DNA of 64,000 bases from Thermobifida fusca NBRC 14071 = JCM 3263 (GCF_001592045.1 NZ_BCWB01000034.1:1-64000); one strand, 5' to 3'; positions 25,982 to 38,745 are shown, counted from the stretch's first letter. The notes: generated by a model from the sequence alone, not told the origin. Numbers and translations are program-made.

Positions 25982-28840
25982 ATGGTCGACGTCAGTGTGG
26001 TGGTCATCGTCTACAACGACGAAAAGCGGCTACCTACCGCGGTGCAGTCCGTACTGAACCAGGCACTGCGGAGCGTGGAAGCCGTCATCGTCGACGACCA
26101 CAGCTCCGACGGGAGTTTCGCGGTAGCCCAGAGATTCGCGGAACGCTACCCCGACCGGGTCCGCGCATTCCGCCTGCCCTCCAACAGCGGAGGCTGCGGA
26201 CAACCCCGCAACTACGGCATTGAACGGGCTGCGGGCCGCTATGTGATGTTCCTGGACAGCGACGACGAACTGGACCGCAACGCCTGCCGCGCCATGGTAC
26301 GGGCGATCGAGACCACCGGAGCGGACTTTGTCTCCGGCCTGTGCGTCCGCGTCCACACCACCCCGCGCGGACGCAAGGAAAAACCCTGGTACCGGTGGAT
26401 CTACCGGCAGACCCGAGTGCTGGACTCGCTCACCGACGACCCCGATCCGCTGGTCTGGGACACGCTTGCCACCAACAAGTGCTATCGCCGGTCTTTCCTC
26501 CTCAACCACCGGCTCCGTTTCCCCACCGGGATCGCCTACGAGGACTTCCTGTTCACCGCCCGGGCCTGGCTGGCAGCGCGGCGCGTCGCCCTGATCCCCA
26601 ACACGGTCTACTACTGGCATGTCTCCGACAGCCCGGAGCGCCGGTCGATCACGCAGCGCCGGGACGAGATCGGCAACCTCGCCGACCGGCTCGCCATGCA
26701 CCGCGAAATCGACGCCCTGCTCGCCGAACGCGGCCTGGACACGGTCCACCTCGCCAAAAGCGTCAAATTCCTCAAGCACGACCTGGTCCTCCACTTGCGC
26801 GACCTTCCGCTCCGCACCGAGGAGTACCGGCGGTCGTTCCTCGACCTGGTGGGCCCCTATGTCGCGCACCTGCCGACGGAGGCCTACCACCAGCTCCGGC
26901 CGCTGCAGGCGATATGCGCCTACCTGGTCGCCCAAGGCGACGGCGACGCTCTCCTGCCCGCGGCCGACGCACTCATCAACCCCCACAAGACCGCGGTGCC
27001 CCTGGCGGAGCGGGAAGGGCGCATCTACTGGAGCACCCGGCACCTCAACGACCCGCTGGGCCGGGAGCTCCTCGACGTCACCGACCTCGGCTATCACCTC
27101 AAACCGTTGCACAAGCTCGCTCCCCGCACCGTGGTCACCGGCCAGCGGGTCGACGGCCGCTGGCTGCGGCTGTCGGGGCGCGTGACCAACCCGCTGGGCC
27201 GTATCCCCACGCCGACGAGCTCTCGGGTGCGCGGCCGCCTGGAACTCACCGCCCGCCGCGCCGGGTGGCGCGTCTTCCGTTTCCCCCTCCGCCAGCTCGT
27301 CCACCGCGGAGACCACCTCACCTGGGCGGCCGACCTCGACCTGGGGCGCGTCTTCCACCCGATCGGCATCGTCGACCACGTGTGGGATCTGCGGCTGGTC
27401 ATGGATATCGACGGGACGCGCGTGCGCAGCCGCCTCACCGTCGTCCACCCCGACCTGGACACTGCTCCGCTGCCCGTTCAGCCGCTGCTGCCCGGACTGG
27501 GCGCCGACCAGGTGGTCGCGGAAGTGTCCGCCAAAGGACACCTCGCGCTGCGGGTCGTCCCGTCCACTGCGGTCCAACACCGGGCACGCACCGCTCTCGT
27601 CGCAGCAGCCGGCACCCCCGCGGGCCGGCGCAGCCGGGCGCTGCTCGCCACAGCCCGCCGCGTTCCGCGCCTGCTCGCCTCGGAACAGAACAAGCGGTGG
27701 CTCTACCACACGGTGCTGTGCCGGCTGCCGCGGCACCGCGGACTCGCTGTCTTCGAAAGCCACCTGGGGCAGCGCTACTCCGACAGTCCCCGGGCGATCT
27801 ACGAAGAGCTACGCCGCCGCGACCTGCCCATGACCGCGGTGTGGTCCTATGCGCACACCCCGGACGGCTTCCCACGCGATGCGGTCCTGGTCCGCCGGTG
27901 GAGCCTGCGCTACCTGGTGGCCCTCGCCCGTGCCGAGTACTGGATCGACAACCAGGGCTTCCCTTCAGGGCTGCGTAAACCCGCCCACACCACCTACCTG
28001 CAGACGTGGCACGGCAGCGCCCTCAAACGCATGGGGTTCGACGAACCCGAAGTGCAGTTGCGGAGCCGGGCAGCGCGGGACCGGCTCCGCGCGGACCTCG
28101 GCCGGTTCGACGCCTTCTGCGTGCGGTCCCACCACGACATGGAGACACTGATCCCGGCGTTCCGTCTCAACCCCGCGGTGGCGCTCCCCGTCGGCTACCC
28201 CCGCAACGACGCCCTGGTGCGGCAGCGGCAGCAGGAGGAGCGGACCGGGCGGCGCACCTATCCGCGGATCGGTGCCGCACCGCACCTTCCCGACCACCGG
28301 CGCATCCTGCTGTATGCGCCCACGTTCCGCGGGCGGCCGCGGCGGCGGACCGCGGTGCGGCCGCTGTTCGACCTCGCGGCGTTCGCCCGCGAGTTCGGCG
28401 ACCAGTACGTGCTGCTCGTCCGCTCCCACTACCTCGAGCGTCTGGTGGTGCCGCCCTCGGCAGCCGAAGCGGTGATCGACGTCTCCGCGGAGCACGACAC
28501 CACCCCGCTGCTCGCCGCGGCGGATGCGCTCATCACCGACTACTCCTCGGTGATGTTCGACTACGTGCTGCTCGACCGTCCGATGATCTACTACGTGCCC
28601 GACTATGACGACTACGTGCACCATGCGCGGGGCACCTACTTCTCTCTGGCGGAAGTGGCACCCGGACCGCTGGCGTTCACCGAGGAAGAGCTGTTCGCCG
28701 CGCTCCGGGAACTGGACACAGCCGATACCGAGTACGTCAAAGCCCGCCGAGCCTTCGCCGAGCGTTTCGCTGCCTACGACACTGGGACGGCTGCGCGCGC
28801 CATCGTCGACCGGTTCTTTCTCCAGGAAGGCCGCCGATGA
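25982..28840 (+). CDS. bifunctional GT2 glycosyltransferase / TagF-type glycerophosphotransferase
   Basis: A 952-residue fusion. Residues about 4-330 form a GT-A family 2 domain (VVIVYNDEKRL at the start, IVDDHSSDGS, acceptor motif FLDSDDELD). A beta-rich linker (about 375-500) resembles the accessory domains of TarS-like enzymes. The C-terminal domain (about 570-945) is CDP-glycerol glycerophosphotransferase-like: QTWHGSALKRMGF, ILLYAPTFRG and the hallmark ITDYSSVMFDYVLLDRPMIYY. Such proteins polymerise or decorate wall teichoic acid or a poly(glycerol-phosphate)-type polymer at the membrane. The last codons overlap the following GT4 gene (ATGA). The gene begins a new transcript about 170 bases after the proB terminator. 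Confidence 0.85.
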   Translation: MVDVSVVVIVYNDEKRLPTAVQSVLNQALRSVEAVIVDDHSSDGSFAVAQRFAERYPDRVRAFRLPSNSGGCGQPRNYGIERAAGRYVMFLDSDDELDRNACRAMVRAIETTGADFVSGLCVRVHTTPRGRKEKPWYRWIYRQTRVLDSLTDDPDPLVWDTLATNKCYRRSFLLNHRLRFPTGIAYEDFLFTARAWLAARRVALIPNTVYYWHVSDSPERRSITQRRDEIGNLADRLAMHREIDALLAERGLDTVHLAKSVKFLKHDLVLHLRDLPLRTEEYRRSFLDLVGPYVAHLPTEAYHQLRPLQAICAYLVAQGDGDALLPAADALINPHKTAVPLAEREGRIYWSTRHLNDPLGRELLDVTDLGYHLKPLHKLAPRTVVTGQRVDGRWLRLSGRVTNPLGRIPTPTSSRVRGRLELTARRAGWRVFRFPLRQLVHRGDHLTWAADLDLGRVFHPIGIVDHVWDLRLVMDIDGTRVRSRLTVVHPDLDTAPLPVQPLLPGLGADQVVAEVSAKGHLALRVVPSTAVQHRARTALVAAAGTPAGRRSRALLATARRVPRLLASEQNKRWLYHTVLCRLPRHRGLAVFESHLGQRYSDSPRAIYEELRRRDLPMTAVWSYAHTPDGFPRDAVLVRRWSLRYLVALARAEYWIDNQGFPSGLRKPAHTTYLQTWHGSALKRMGFDEPEVQLRSRAARDRLRADLGRFDAFCVRSHHDMETLIPAFRLNPAVALPVGYPRNDALVRQRQQEERTGRRTYPRIGAAPHLPDHRRILLYAPTFRGRPRRRTAVRPLFDLAAFAREFGDQYVLLVRSHYLERLVVPPSAAEAVIDVSAEHDTTPLLAAADALITDYSSVMFDYVLLDRPMIYYVPDYDDYVHHARGTYFSLAEVAPGPLAFTEEELFAALRELDTADTEYVKARRAFAERFAAYDTGTAARAIVDRFFLQEGRR

Positions 28841-29994
28841 ACAGCGCTCCCGAACGGCGACGTGACCTGTTCCTGGTCGCCAACAGCGTCAACGAGCTGG
28901 GCGGTGTCACGAGCTGGACGCACCGCATGGCCCGCCTCTTCACCGACCGGGGCCACCGCGTGCACGTGGTGGGAGTCGCCCCCCCCAATGTCGTCCAAGA
29001 GGTCGGGGAGACGCCCTATCCCACGACCACCTTGCACGCGACCCGACCCCCGTCCCTGCGGCCGCCCCGGCGGCTCCGCGACCGGCTCAACGTGGGGGCG
29101 CGCCTGCGGCGGGCCCGCTGGGAAGCGACCCGACGCGCTCACGCGGCCGTACTGTCCGACCTGCTGCAGACCGCGGCACCCGGCGGGGTGGTCATCGTCA
29201 CCCAAGTGTGGGCGATGGAGTGGGTGGCTATGGCCGATACCGCGGGCTTGCACGTGGTGGGGATGACCCACGAATCGTTCGAGGAGTCCAGGCGGACCTC
29301 CAGGTTCGCTCGAGTCCAGCGGTACTACCGGGACGTGGACTGCCTGCTTGCGCTCACCCGGGAGGACGCGGACCGGTGGATCAACCAAGGGCTCAACAAC
29401 CTCGACGTCATGCCCAACCCGCTGCCGTGGTACCCCGAGGAGCCGTCGCCGCGCACCGGTCGGGTGGTGGCGAGCATCGGCCGATTCGACGAGCAGAAGC
29501 GGGTCGACCTTCTCCTGGAGACGTGGGCCAAGGTGGCGCCCCGCTTCCCGGAGTGGACGCTGCGGATCTACGGGAGCGGCGCCGAAGAGCAGGAGCTGCG
29601 CGACTACTGCAGCCATTTGGGGCTGGACGACTCCGTGCAGTGGATGGGGACGACATCCGATGTGCCCGGGGCGCTGCGGGAGGCGTCGGTTTTCGTCCAG
29701 TCGTCACGCGGGGAAGGTTTCCCGCTCGTGCTGCTCGAGGCGATGGCGTGCGCGGTGCCGTGTGTGGCTTTCGATTGTGCTCCGGGGGTGCGTGAGATCG
29801 TCACCGACGGCGTCGACGGGCTGCTGGCCCCGCCCGGGGATACGCACGCCCTCGCGGACCGGCTCGCGCAGATCCTCGCCGACCAGGAGCTCCGCGACCG
29901 GTTGGGGGACCAGGCACGGCGTTCCGTGACCCGGTACGCCCCTGAGAAGATCGTGCGCCGCTGGGAAGAGCTGTTCGACTTCCTGGACCGGTAG
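28837..29994 (+). CDS. GT4 family glycosyltransferase
   Basis: A 385-residue GT-B glycosyltransferase. The C-terminal donor domain carries ASIGRFDEQKRVDLLL and the EX7E region SRGEGFPLVLLEAMACAVPC; the N-terminal half carries SVNELGGVTSWTHRMA. It overlaps the preceding TagF-type gene by four bases, so the two are translated together and probably build the same cell-wall polymer. Sugar donor and linkage cannot be deduced. A GC-rich hairpin follows (30005-30035), shared with the convergent cel9A. Confidence 0.87.
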   Translation: MNSAPERRRDLFLVANSVNELGGVTSWTHRMARLFTDRGHRVHVVGVAPPNVVQEVGETPYPTTTLHATRPPSLRPPRRLRDRLNVGARLRRARWEATRRAHAAVLSDLLQTAAPGGVVIVTQVWAMEWVAMADTAGLHVVGMTHESFEESRRTSRFARVQRYYRDVDCLLALTREDADRWINQGLNNLDVMPNPLPWYPEEPSPRTGRVVASIGRFDEQKRVDLLLETWAKVAPRFPEWTLRIYGSGAEEQELRDYCSHLGLDDSVQWMGTTSDVPGALREASVFVQSSRGEGFPLVLLEAMACAVPCVAFDCAPGVREIVTDGVDGLLAPPGDTHALADRLAQILADQELRDRLGDQARRSVTRYAPEKIVRRWEELFDFLDR

Positions 29995-30004
29995 CGGCAC
30001 GGTG

Positions 30005-30035
30005 CCGCGGCCGCCCGCGGGGCGGACGGCCGCGG
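30005..30035. terminator. bidirectional hairpin between GT4 gene and cel9A
   Basis: Nine-base arms ccgcggccg / cggccgcgg around a 13-base loop, between two convergent genes. No clear T-run on either strand. Confidence 0.5.
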
Positions 30036-30043
30036 TTGCCGTG

Positions 30044-32812
<2,769 letters not shown>

Positions 32813-33143
32813 TTAAGTAGTCGCCCTTCGCGTGCGGCTGACACGGAGCAGCGGGGGAGATCTGCTGCCGCTGCCCGTCGGAGCGGCCGCCGCGGCATCC
32901 CTGCCCGCCCAGGGTGCGGCCCCGCACGTGGCCCGGGCGCCGTGCCCGGCGGCCCACAGACCGCCTCCCCACAGCTGCAGTGGCGGCGGCCCCGCGACGC
33001 CGATACCGTTGTGCGTGGGACGGCGGAACACATCCGGACCCCACCGTCTGCGGCGCTGGGCTCCGATCCGGGGAGCGGACCGCCGCTACCCGCGCCGTCC
33101 AAAGCGGTGTGTAGGACAACCGACTGCAGAAAGCGAAGACACC

Positions 33144-34400
33144 ATGACTGACATCGAGCGGGACGTCCGCAAGGTCGCTGAGCGCGCTCGGGACGCCGCC
33201 GCAGACCTCGCCCCGCTCAGCCGGGACGCTAAGGACGAGGCGCTCACCGCCGTGGCCGACGCCTTGCGCGAGCGGACCGAGGAGATCGTCGCGGCCAACG
33301 CCAAGGACGTCGCTCAAGCCAGGGAGAACGGCATCAGCGAGGCGATGATCGACCGCCTCACCCTGACCCCCGCCCGTATCACCGCGATCGCGGACGCGGT
33401 CCACGAGATCGTCGAACTGCCTGACCCGGTCGGCGAAGTCGTCCGCGGCAAGACCCTGCCCAACGGGCTGGAACTGCGCCAGATCCGGGTTCCGCTCGGT
33501 GTCATCGGCATCATCTACGAGGGGCGTCCCAATGTGACCGTGGACGCCGCCGCGCTCTGCCTCAAGAGCGGAAACGCTGTCCTGCTGCGGGGCTCCTCCT
33601 CCGCGTACTCCTCCAACACGGTCCTCACCGACGTGATCCGCCAGGCGCTGGCCAGCACGCGGGTGCCGGTCGACGCCGTGCAGATGGTGCCCGGCAAGAG
33701 CCGCGAGTCGGTCAAGCACCTGATGCGGGCCCGCGGCCTGGTAGACGTCCTCATCCCGCGCGGCGGTGCCTCGCTCATCCAGACCGTGGTCAACGAGTCC
33801 ACGATCCCCGTGATCGAGACCGGCACCGGAAACTGCCACGTCTACGTCGACGAAGCAGCCGACCTCGACCAGGCGCTGAAGATCGTGCTCAACAGCAAGA
33901 CCCAGCGCTGCTCGGTGTGCAACGCCAGCGAAACCCTGCTCGTCCACGCCGGTATCGCCGACGCCTTCCTGCCGCGGGCGCTGGCCGAACTGCGCGAGGC
34001 CGGAGTCACCATCCACGGCGATGAGCGGGTCCGCTCCTACGACAGCAGCGTGGTGCCCGCCACCGAAGAGGACTGGGCCACCGAGTACCTCTCCTTGGAC
34101 CTGGCGGTCCGCGTCGTGGACTCCCTGGACGAGGCCGTGGCGCATATCCGCGCCTACTCTTCGGCGCACACCGAGGCCATCATCACCGACTCCCAGGCAG
34201 CGGCACGCCGCTTCGTCTCCCTGGTGGACTCCGCGGCCGTCATGGTCAACGCCTCCACCCGCTTCACCGACGGCGGCGAGTTCGGCTTCGGTGCGGAGAT
34301 CGGCATCTCCACCCAGAAGCTGCACGCACGCGGTCCGATGGGCCTGCCGGAATTGACCACCACCAAGTACGTGGTTACCGGGGAAGGCCACGTGCGCTGA
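33144..34400 (+). CDS. proA: gamma-glutamyl phosphate reductase
   Basis: The 418-residue enzyme belongs to the aldehyde dehydrogenase superfamily. [20 protein letters not shown] and the catalytic cysteine motif QRCSVCNA (near residue 260) are visible. It reduces glutamyl phosphate to the semialdehyde in proline synthesis, directly after ProB. ATG 33144 was chosen from family similarity; the upstream open frame to 32832 has no matching sequence. It is not adjacent to proB, having its own promoter region between cel9A and this gene (32740-33143). Confidence 0.95.
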   Translation: MTDIERDVRKVAERARDAAADLAPLSRDAKDEALTAVADALRERTEEIVAANAKDVAQARENGISEAMIDRLTLTPARITAIADAVHEIVELPDPVGEVVRGKTLPNGLELRQIRVPLGVIGIIYEGRPNVTVDAAALCLKSGNAVLLRGSSSAYSSNTVLTDVIRQALASTRVPVDAVQMVPGKSRESVKHLMRARGLVDVLIPRGGASLIQTVVNESTIPVIETGTGNCHVYVDEAADLDQALKIVLNSKTQRCSVCNASETLLVHAGIADAFLPRALAELREAGVTIHGDERVRSYDSSVVPATEEDWATEYLSLDLAVRVVDSLDEAVAHIRAYSSAHTEAIITDSQAAARRFVSLVDSAAVMVNASTRFTDGGEFGFGAEIGISTQKLHARGPMGLPELTTTKYVVTGEGHVR

Positions 34401-34663
34401 CCAGCGCTGTGCCGCCGCGGCCCGCACCTCGCAGCCGGGGAGCGGAGCCGCGGCGGCTCCCGTTCCCCGCCCAGCGGGATCGTTCCGCCGCAGAGCCGCC
34501 GCGCAGCGGCACGGGGGAGAGGACAACGGCCATGGCCGAAGCGGCAGGCCGCCTCCCCGCGGCCGCTTTCGGTAGGGCGGTCCGGATGCGGGAAGGTCTT
34601 GTCACAGAGCGTGGCCGTGGTGGAGGATCACGGCGACTCCCCAGCGTCCACGAGAGGACCCCC

Positions 34664-35263
34664 ATGCCTGAACCGGTAACCATCCCCGCCCTTCCCGCCT
34701 CGCTGACCTGGTGGAACACCCCGGTCGACTTCGCGGTGACCGGACCGGACAGCCTCTGTATCACCGCTGGAGCACGGACGGACGTGTTCAGCGACCCGAA
34801 CGGGACGGTCCGCATCGCGAACGCCCCTGCCCTCCTGGCGGGACTCGACGGGGATTTCACCCTCGCTGCGCGCGTCAGCCCGAGCCTCCACGCCACCTAC
34901 GACGCCGGCGTGCTGTTCCTCTACGTCGACGAGGACAACCACGCCAAGTTGTGCCTGGAGCTGTCCCCGCAAGGCCAGCCGACCATCGTGTCGGTGGTGA
35001 CCCGCGACGGTGTCTCCGACGACTGCAATTCGCTAGCGGTCGAGGGGGAAGCCATGCTGCGGATCACCCGGACCGGAGGCGCCTACGCCTTCCACACCAA
35101 TCTCGGCGACGGGTGGTGGCACCTGATCCGCTACTTCGCGCTCCCCGGTCCTGCCCGGGCGGGCTTCCTCGCCCAGTCCCCCACGGGAGAGGGGCAGACG
35201 GTGCATTTTACGGAGATCGCGTACACGTCCGCCCCGCCCGCGGACCTGCGTGGGGGACAGTGA
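34664..35263 (+). CDS. DUF1349 (concanavalin-like) protein
   Basis: A 199-residue protein with the DUF1349 beta-sandwich pattern: a start at LTWWNTP, the central DAGVLFLYVDEDNHAKLCLE, and DGWWHLIRYF followed by ARAGFLAQSPTGEG near the end. There is no signal peptide, so it is cytoplasmic. Family members fold like concanavalin-A lectins and are often related to carbohydrate or glycoside hydrolase genes; the function is unproven. GAGAGGA sets the ATG at 34664. It follows proA on the same strand at 263 bases and faces the convergent GT2 gene after 14 bases. Confidence 0.72.
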   Translation: MPEPVTIPALPASLTWWNTPVDFAVTGPDSLCITAGARTDVFSDPNGTVRIANAPALLAGLDGDFTLAARVSPSLHATYDAGVLFLYVDEDNHAKLCLELSPQGQPTIVSVVTRDGVSDDCNSLAVEGEAMLRITRTGGAYAFHTNLGDGWWHLIRYFALPGPARAGFLAQSPTGEGQTVHFTEIAYTSAPPADLRGGQ

Positions 35264-35277
35264 ACAAGACAGCGGGA

Positions 35278-37266
35278 TCAGCGGCGGAGGCCGAGATCAC
35301 GGGCTAGGCGGCCTGCCCGGCGCCGGAGCGCCCGGTAGAGGCGGCCCATCCGGGCACGCAACGACCGGGACGGGTGCTGCACCTTGACCGACCAGTGGAA
35401 CAGGCCCCGGCTGAGCCGGAGCCGCAGCGGGATGGGACGCTCCGCCGTCTCCACGACGAGTTCCCACTGCCCCGGACCGGAGACGTGGGGCACGTCAGCG
35501 GTGAGGACGGAGTGCGGGTTGGTCGCGCTGGCCGAATCGGGCCGCACACTTGCCGCGCTCTCTACCTTCTCCCCGTTGCCGACCAAGCACAGCGGCAACC
35601 CGATGCGCTCGTCGCTGGTGTGCAGGGCCAGCGGGATCCGCAATTGCAGGCCGTCGCTGTTGCGGACCACAGCCGGGCGCTCCTGCGGGGGGATGAGCGC
35701 CGGGAGTTTCTGCCAGGGGTCGTCGGCGGTGACCACCAGGTGGTTCTTCGCGTTGTAGCTGGGGGTCACCAGCACCGGGGGTGTGTTGTCGAGGTGGACG
35801 AAGGCGGGGACCCGCGTGGCCTCCGCTGCGGGGGAGCGCAGCGGACCAAGCGTGAAATCGCAGCTCACGCCGCCCAAGTCGATGCGGGAGACGAACCACC
35901 ACTTGCCGAGCAGGGGGCCGCCCAGGTTGCCGCGCTGGATGTCAAGCGTGACCGTCCCGACCAGCCGGACCGTGAACCGGTCCGCACCCACCGGTTCTTC
36001 GAGGAGGGTGAACGAGGTCGGCACGGTGACATCTGCGCCGAGCTTCTTATTGCGGGCGAAGGTACGCAGCTTGATCCGTTTCAGCGCCGCGGTGACCTCG
36101 GCGGCCTCGCACACCTCCGGGTGGGAGAGCACGGCGGTCGGGAGGTCCCAGTAGACCGATTCGGCGGAGCGCACGAATTCCAGGGGCCGCTGGTCGCTTT
36201 TGCGCACCAGGGTGCTCTCCACGTCCACGTACAGCACCGAGCCGTCCCACCGGTATCCGGTCACCGTGGTGTGCTGTCCCAGGTCGTGTTCGAACTCGGC
36301 GACGTGGCGGACAAGGTCGAACTGTCCGGTCCGCAGCGCGGTAGCGCGCAGCCGGGAGAACGGGTTGAGTCTGGCGTCCACCCGTTCGGGGATGCGGCGT
36401 TGGACGAGCGAGTGGGCGACGGTGTGGAGGACCTCCGCGGTCTGCTCGGGCAGCCGCAAGTATTTAGCCCCTTGCATCTGCCCTAGCAGTTTCGACCGGT
36501 ACCACTGCGCCAGCAGGGTGTCGCGGAACTCTCCCGGTTCGGTTTCGGCTTCGATGATGTCGATGATCCGCTCGACACTGCCGAGGTAGTCCTCGGGGTC
36601 GGGAGGGGTGCGGAACGAGATATTCCCGAAGTTTTCGTCCTTGTGCCGCACCCAGTAGTAGCAGGTGTAGTCGTGGACTACCGAGACCGAGGCGGCGCGC
36701 AGGTAGGCGGGGAGCATGAACATGTGGTCCTCGAGCCGGACTTTCCCTTCGGGGAAGCGCAGCCCGTGGGAGCGGACGAACTCGGTGCGGAAGAGCTTGT
36801 GCACCGTCAGCGTGGTGAGCAGGATGCGGTGGGTGCGCAGTGTCGCCCCGGACAAGGGTCTTTGGAAGATCTCCCGGGGCGCTCTCCGGCCGATGCCCGC
36901 CATCCGGCCGATCACGATGTCAGCGGAGTCCTCCCGGGCTTTGGCGACCAGGCGCTCTAAGGCTTCCGCGCCGAGGTAGTCGTCATCGTCCATGAAGAAG
37001 AGGTACTCGCCTCGGGCGCGGTCGATGCCGATGTTGCGGGGGCGTCCAGGCCAGCCGGAGTTCTCGATGTGCACGACCGAGAAGTTCTCTTCGCCAGCGA
37101 GTTCCGTGTCGAGCAGCTCCCCGGTCCCGTCAGTGGAACCGTCGTCGACGTAGATGACTTCGAAGCGAGAGCGGGGCAGAGTCTGCGCGCGCAGCGATTC
37201 AAGCCCAGCTAGTACCCCCCGGCCGGTGTTGTGGACCGGAATGATGACGGTCACATCGATGGACAT
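35278..37266 (-). CDS. GT2 glycosyltransferase, TarS-like polymer glycosyltransferase
   Basis: The 662-residue protein has an N-terminal GT-A domain (about 1-300: VTVIIPVHNTGRG, VIYVDDGSTDGT, FFMDDDDYLG as nucleotide/metal motif, and LEDHMF, the catalytic-base motif). A helical stretch follows, then two or three beta-rich modules (about 345-640), the layout of teichoic-acid glycosyltransferases such as TarS. It shares its GT2-plus-beta layout with the protein encoded at 25982-28840, so both may act on the same wall polymer. Its promoter region contains an AT-rich patch and a perfect palindrome (37568-37587). ATG 37266 was chosen; a longer start at 37359 lacks similarity. Confidence 0.78.
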   Translation of the reverse strand: MSIDVTVIIPVHNTGRGVLAGLESLRAQTLPRSRFEVIYVDDGSTDGTGELLDTELAGEENFSVVHIENSGWPGRPRNIGIDRARGEYLFFMDDDDYLGAEALERLVAKAREDSADIVIGRMAGIGRRAPREIFQRPLSGATLRTHRILLTTLTVHKLFRTEFVRSHGLRFPEGKVRLEDHMFMLPAYLRAASVSVVHDYTCYYWVRHKDENFGNISFRTPPDPEDYLGSVERIIDIIEAETEPGEFRDTLLAQWYRSKLLGQMQGAKYLRLPEQTAEVLHTVAHSLVQRRIPERVDARLNPFSRLRATALRTGQFDLVRHVAEFEHDLGQHTTVTGYRWDGSVLYVDVESTLVRKSDQRPLEFVRSAESVYWDLPTAVLSHPEVCEAAEVTAALKRIKLRTFARNKKLGADVTVPTSFTLLEEPVGADRFTVRLVGTVTLDIQRGNLGGPLLGKWWFVSRIDLGGVSCDFTLGPLRSPAAEATRVPAFVHLDNTPPVLVTPSYNAKNHLVVTADDPWQKLPALIPPQERPAVVRNSDGLQLRIPLALHTSDERIGLPLCLVGNGEKVESAASVRPDSASATNPHSVLTADVPHVSGPGQWELVVETAERPIPLRLRLSRGLFHWSVKVQHPSRSLRARMGRLYRALRRRAGRLARDLGLRR

Positions 37267-37704
37267 GATTCCCCGTTTCCCCCTGTAGTGATGCTGCCTT
37301 TGCGTGGCGCACGCGGACCAGTGCAAGAAAAGACGCATGGCAGGGCACGGTCCGTGCACTTACATCACTCGTGTTCGAGGCTTTTGGTTTACCGAGCCTT
37401 TTGCTTTCTTTTAGGCGCGGGAAACACGAGAGGGCTGGGATGGCGGGGCGGTGCGGCGCCCGGACCGAGCAGCACGCGTCTCATCTGCACCGATACCCAC
37501 GAACGGCAGACGTCATACGAGTGCATCCTCACCCGGACAGGTCAGATGCGGTGGAGCACATCCCTTTGATGTGAACCAATTCACATCGGAAATGGAGAGG
37601 GAGGGCTGGATTTTTCTTACATAAATTTTATATTTCTCATTTATGCAGAAAAAGGAAATCCGGGACCTGCATCCTACGGGAAATGGTCGGACCACTGGCC
37701 GGGG
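37267..37704. other. regulatory-looking gap with AT-rich patch
   Basis: No gene is seen in these 438 bases between the GT2 start and the M48 peptidase stop. 37560-37665 is strikingly AT-rich for this genome. It holds a perfect palindrome GATGTGAA-CCAA-TTCACATC (37568-37587) and a second inverted repeat CATAAAT / ATTTATG (37620-37626, 37639-37645). Confidence 0.5.
37568..37587. promoter_or_regulatory. operator-like palindrome upstream of the GT2 gene
   Basis: Eight-base perfect arms with a four-base spacer (GATGTGAA, CCAA, TTCACATC). The size suits a helix-turn-helix dimer; it lies 302 bases upstream of the GT2 start. The regulator is unknown. Confidence 0.5.
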
Positions 37705-38745
37705 TCAGGCGGTGGTGCGGCGTCCCGGGCCGTTGCGCCACCGGTCGGCCATCGAGTCGAAGATCTTGCTGCCCGTGGCCGCCGCGCCGCTCACCACATC
37801 GCGCAAAGTGCCCACCAGCGGATCAGAGGTGCGCTCCCACGCCTCCCGGTACGAGCGGGCCGCGCTGCGGGCCTCCTCGCTGATGCGGGCGTCGGTATCG
37901 GTGTCCCGCCGGGGGTAGTCGCCGGTGAGGATGCGCTGGTAGGAGCCCTCTGCGATCCAGCGGTCCAGTTCCGCGAGCCGGACCACCGCGAACGGATGGG
38001 TCTGCCCCTGGGTGATGAGGAGTTTGATGAACCCGTCGCGGATGTCCTCAGCAGCGTCGTACTCCCGGGCCTGGTCGAGGAAAGCGTCGACGTTCATCTC
38101 GGCCAGCCGTGAACCCCCGGCGAGCTTCATCAGCGCCCGCTTGGCCGCTTCCGGGTTCTGGCAGGTGAGCAGCCCGGCACGGTCACAGGACAGCTCTGAT
38201 TTGCGGTACCACTCCTCCAGCGCCGCAACGATCGCGCGCAGGCCGACATAGCCCAGGGGGAACCAGGCGACCCGCGCCGCCAGCCGAACCAGAGCCAGCA
38301 GCATGGTGCGGTAGACGGCGTGCCCGGACAGGATGTGCCCTACCTCGTGCCCCACCACGAACCGCTGCTCTTCAGGACCGAGCAGGTCGACCAGGCCCGT
38401 GGTCACGACGATGAAAGGACGGCTGCTGCCGATCGCCATGGCGTTGGGCTGCGGGTTCATCTGGATGTACAGCTCTGGAACCCGGTCGAGGTCCAGCACG
38501 TAGGCGGCGTCGCGCACATAGTCGTGGATGTCGGGGAACTGGCGCTCGTCGACCCGTACCGCGCTGGCCAGGAACATCAGCCGCAGCGCCCGCTCGTTGA
38601 AGAGGCCGGAGAGCCGCTTGAAGACTTCGTCGAAGCCGCGCAGCGACCGCAAGGCGACGAGGGCGCCGCGGTCCGCGGGATGCTCGTAGGCGCGCGAAGA
38701 GATGTTGCGGAGCCGGACGCGAGCACGGTCTGGAGTAGTAGCCAT
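37705..38745 (-). CDS. M48 family zinc metallopeptidase
   Basis: A 346-residue protein with the zinc motif GHEVGHILSGH near residue 133, the preceding AIGSSRPFIVVTTGLVDLL typical of M48 peptidases, and a hydrophobic segment just after the motif (MLLALVRLAARVAWFPLGYVG). A second conserved block, SELSCDRAGLL, supplies the third zinc ligand. The C-terminal third is basic. HtpX-like enzymes degrade misfolded membrane proteins; whether this one is cytoplasmic or membrane-bound is unclear, as it has only one or two possible membrane segments. It diverges from nadD. Confidence 0.82.
   Translation of the reverse strand: MATTPDRARVRLRNISSRAYEHPADRGALVALRSLRGFDEVFKRLSGLFNERALRLMFLASAVRVDERQFPDIHDYVRDAAYVLDLDRVPELYIQMNPQPNAMAIGSSRPFIVVTTGLVDLLGPEEQRFVVGHEVGHILSGHAVYRTMLLALVRLAARVAWFPLGYVGLRAIVAALEEWYRKSELSCDRAGLLTCQNPEAAKRALMKLAGGSRLAEMNVDAFLDQAREYDAAEDIRDGFIKLLITQGQTHPFAVVRLAELDRWIAEGSYQRILTGDYPRRDTDTDARISEEARSAARSYREAWERTSDPLVGTLRDVVSGAAATGSKIFDSMADRWRNGPGRRTTA

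Noticed and set aside
26341-27978. 545-codon frame inside the GT2-TagF gene
   Set aside because: Arg/Pro-rich alternative frame produced by GC-rich codons; the frame with GT2 and TagF motifs is clearly real.
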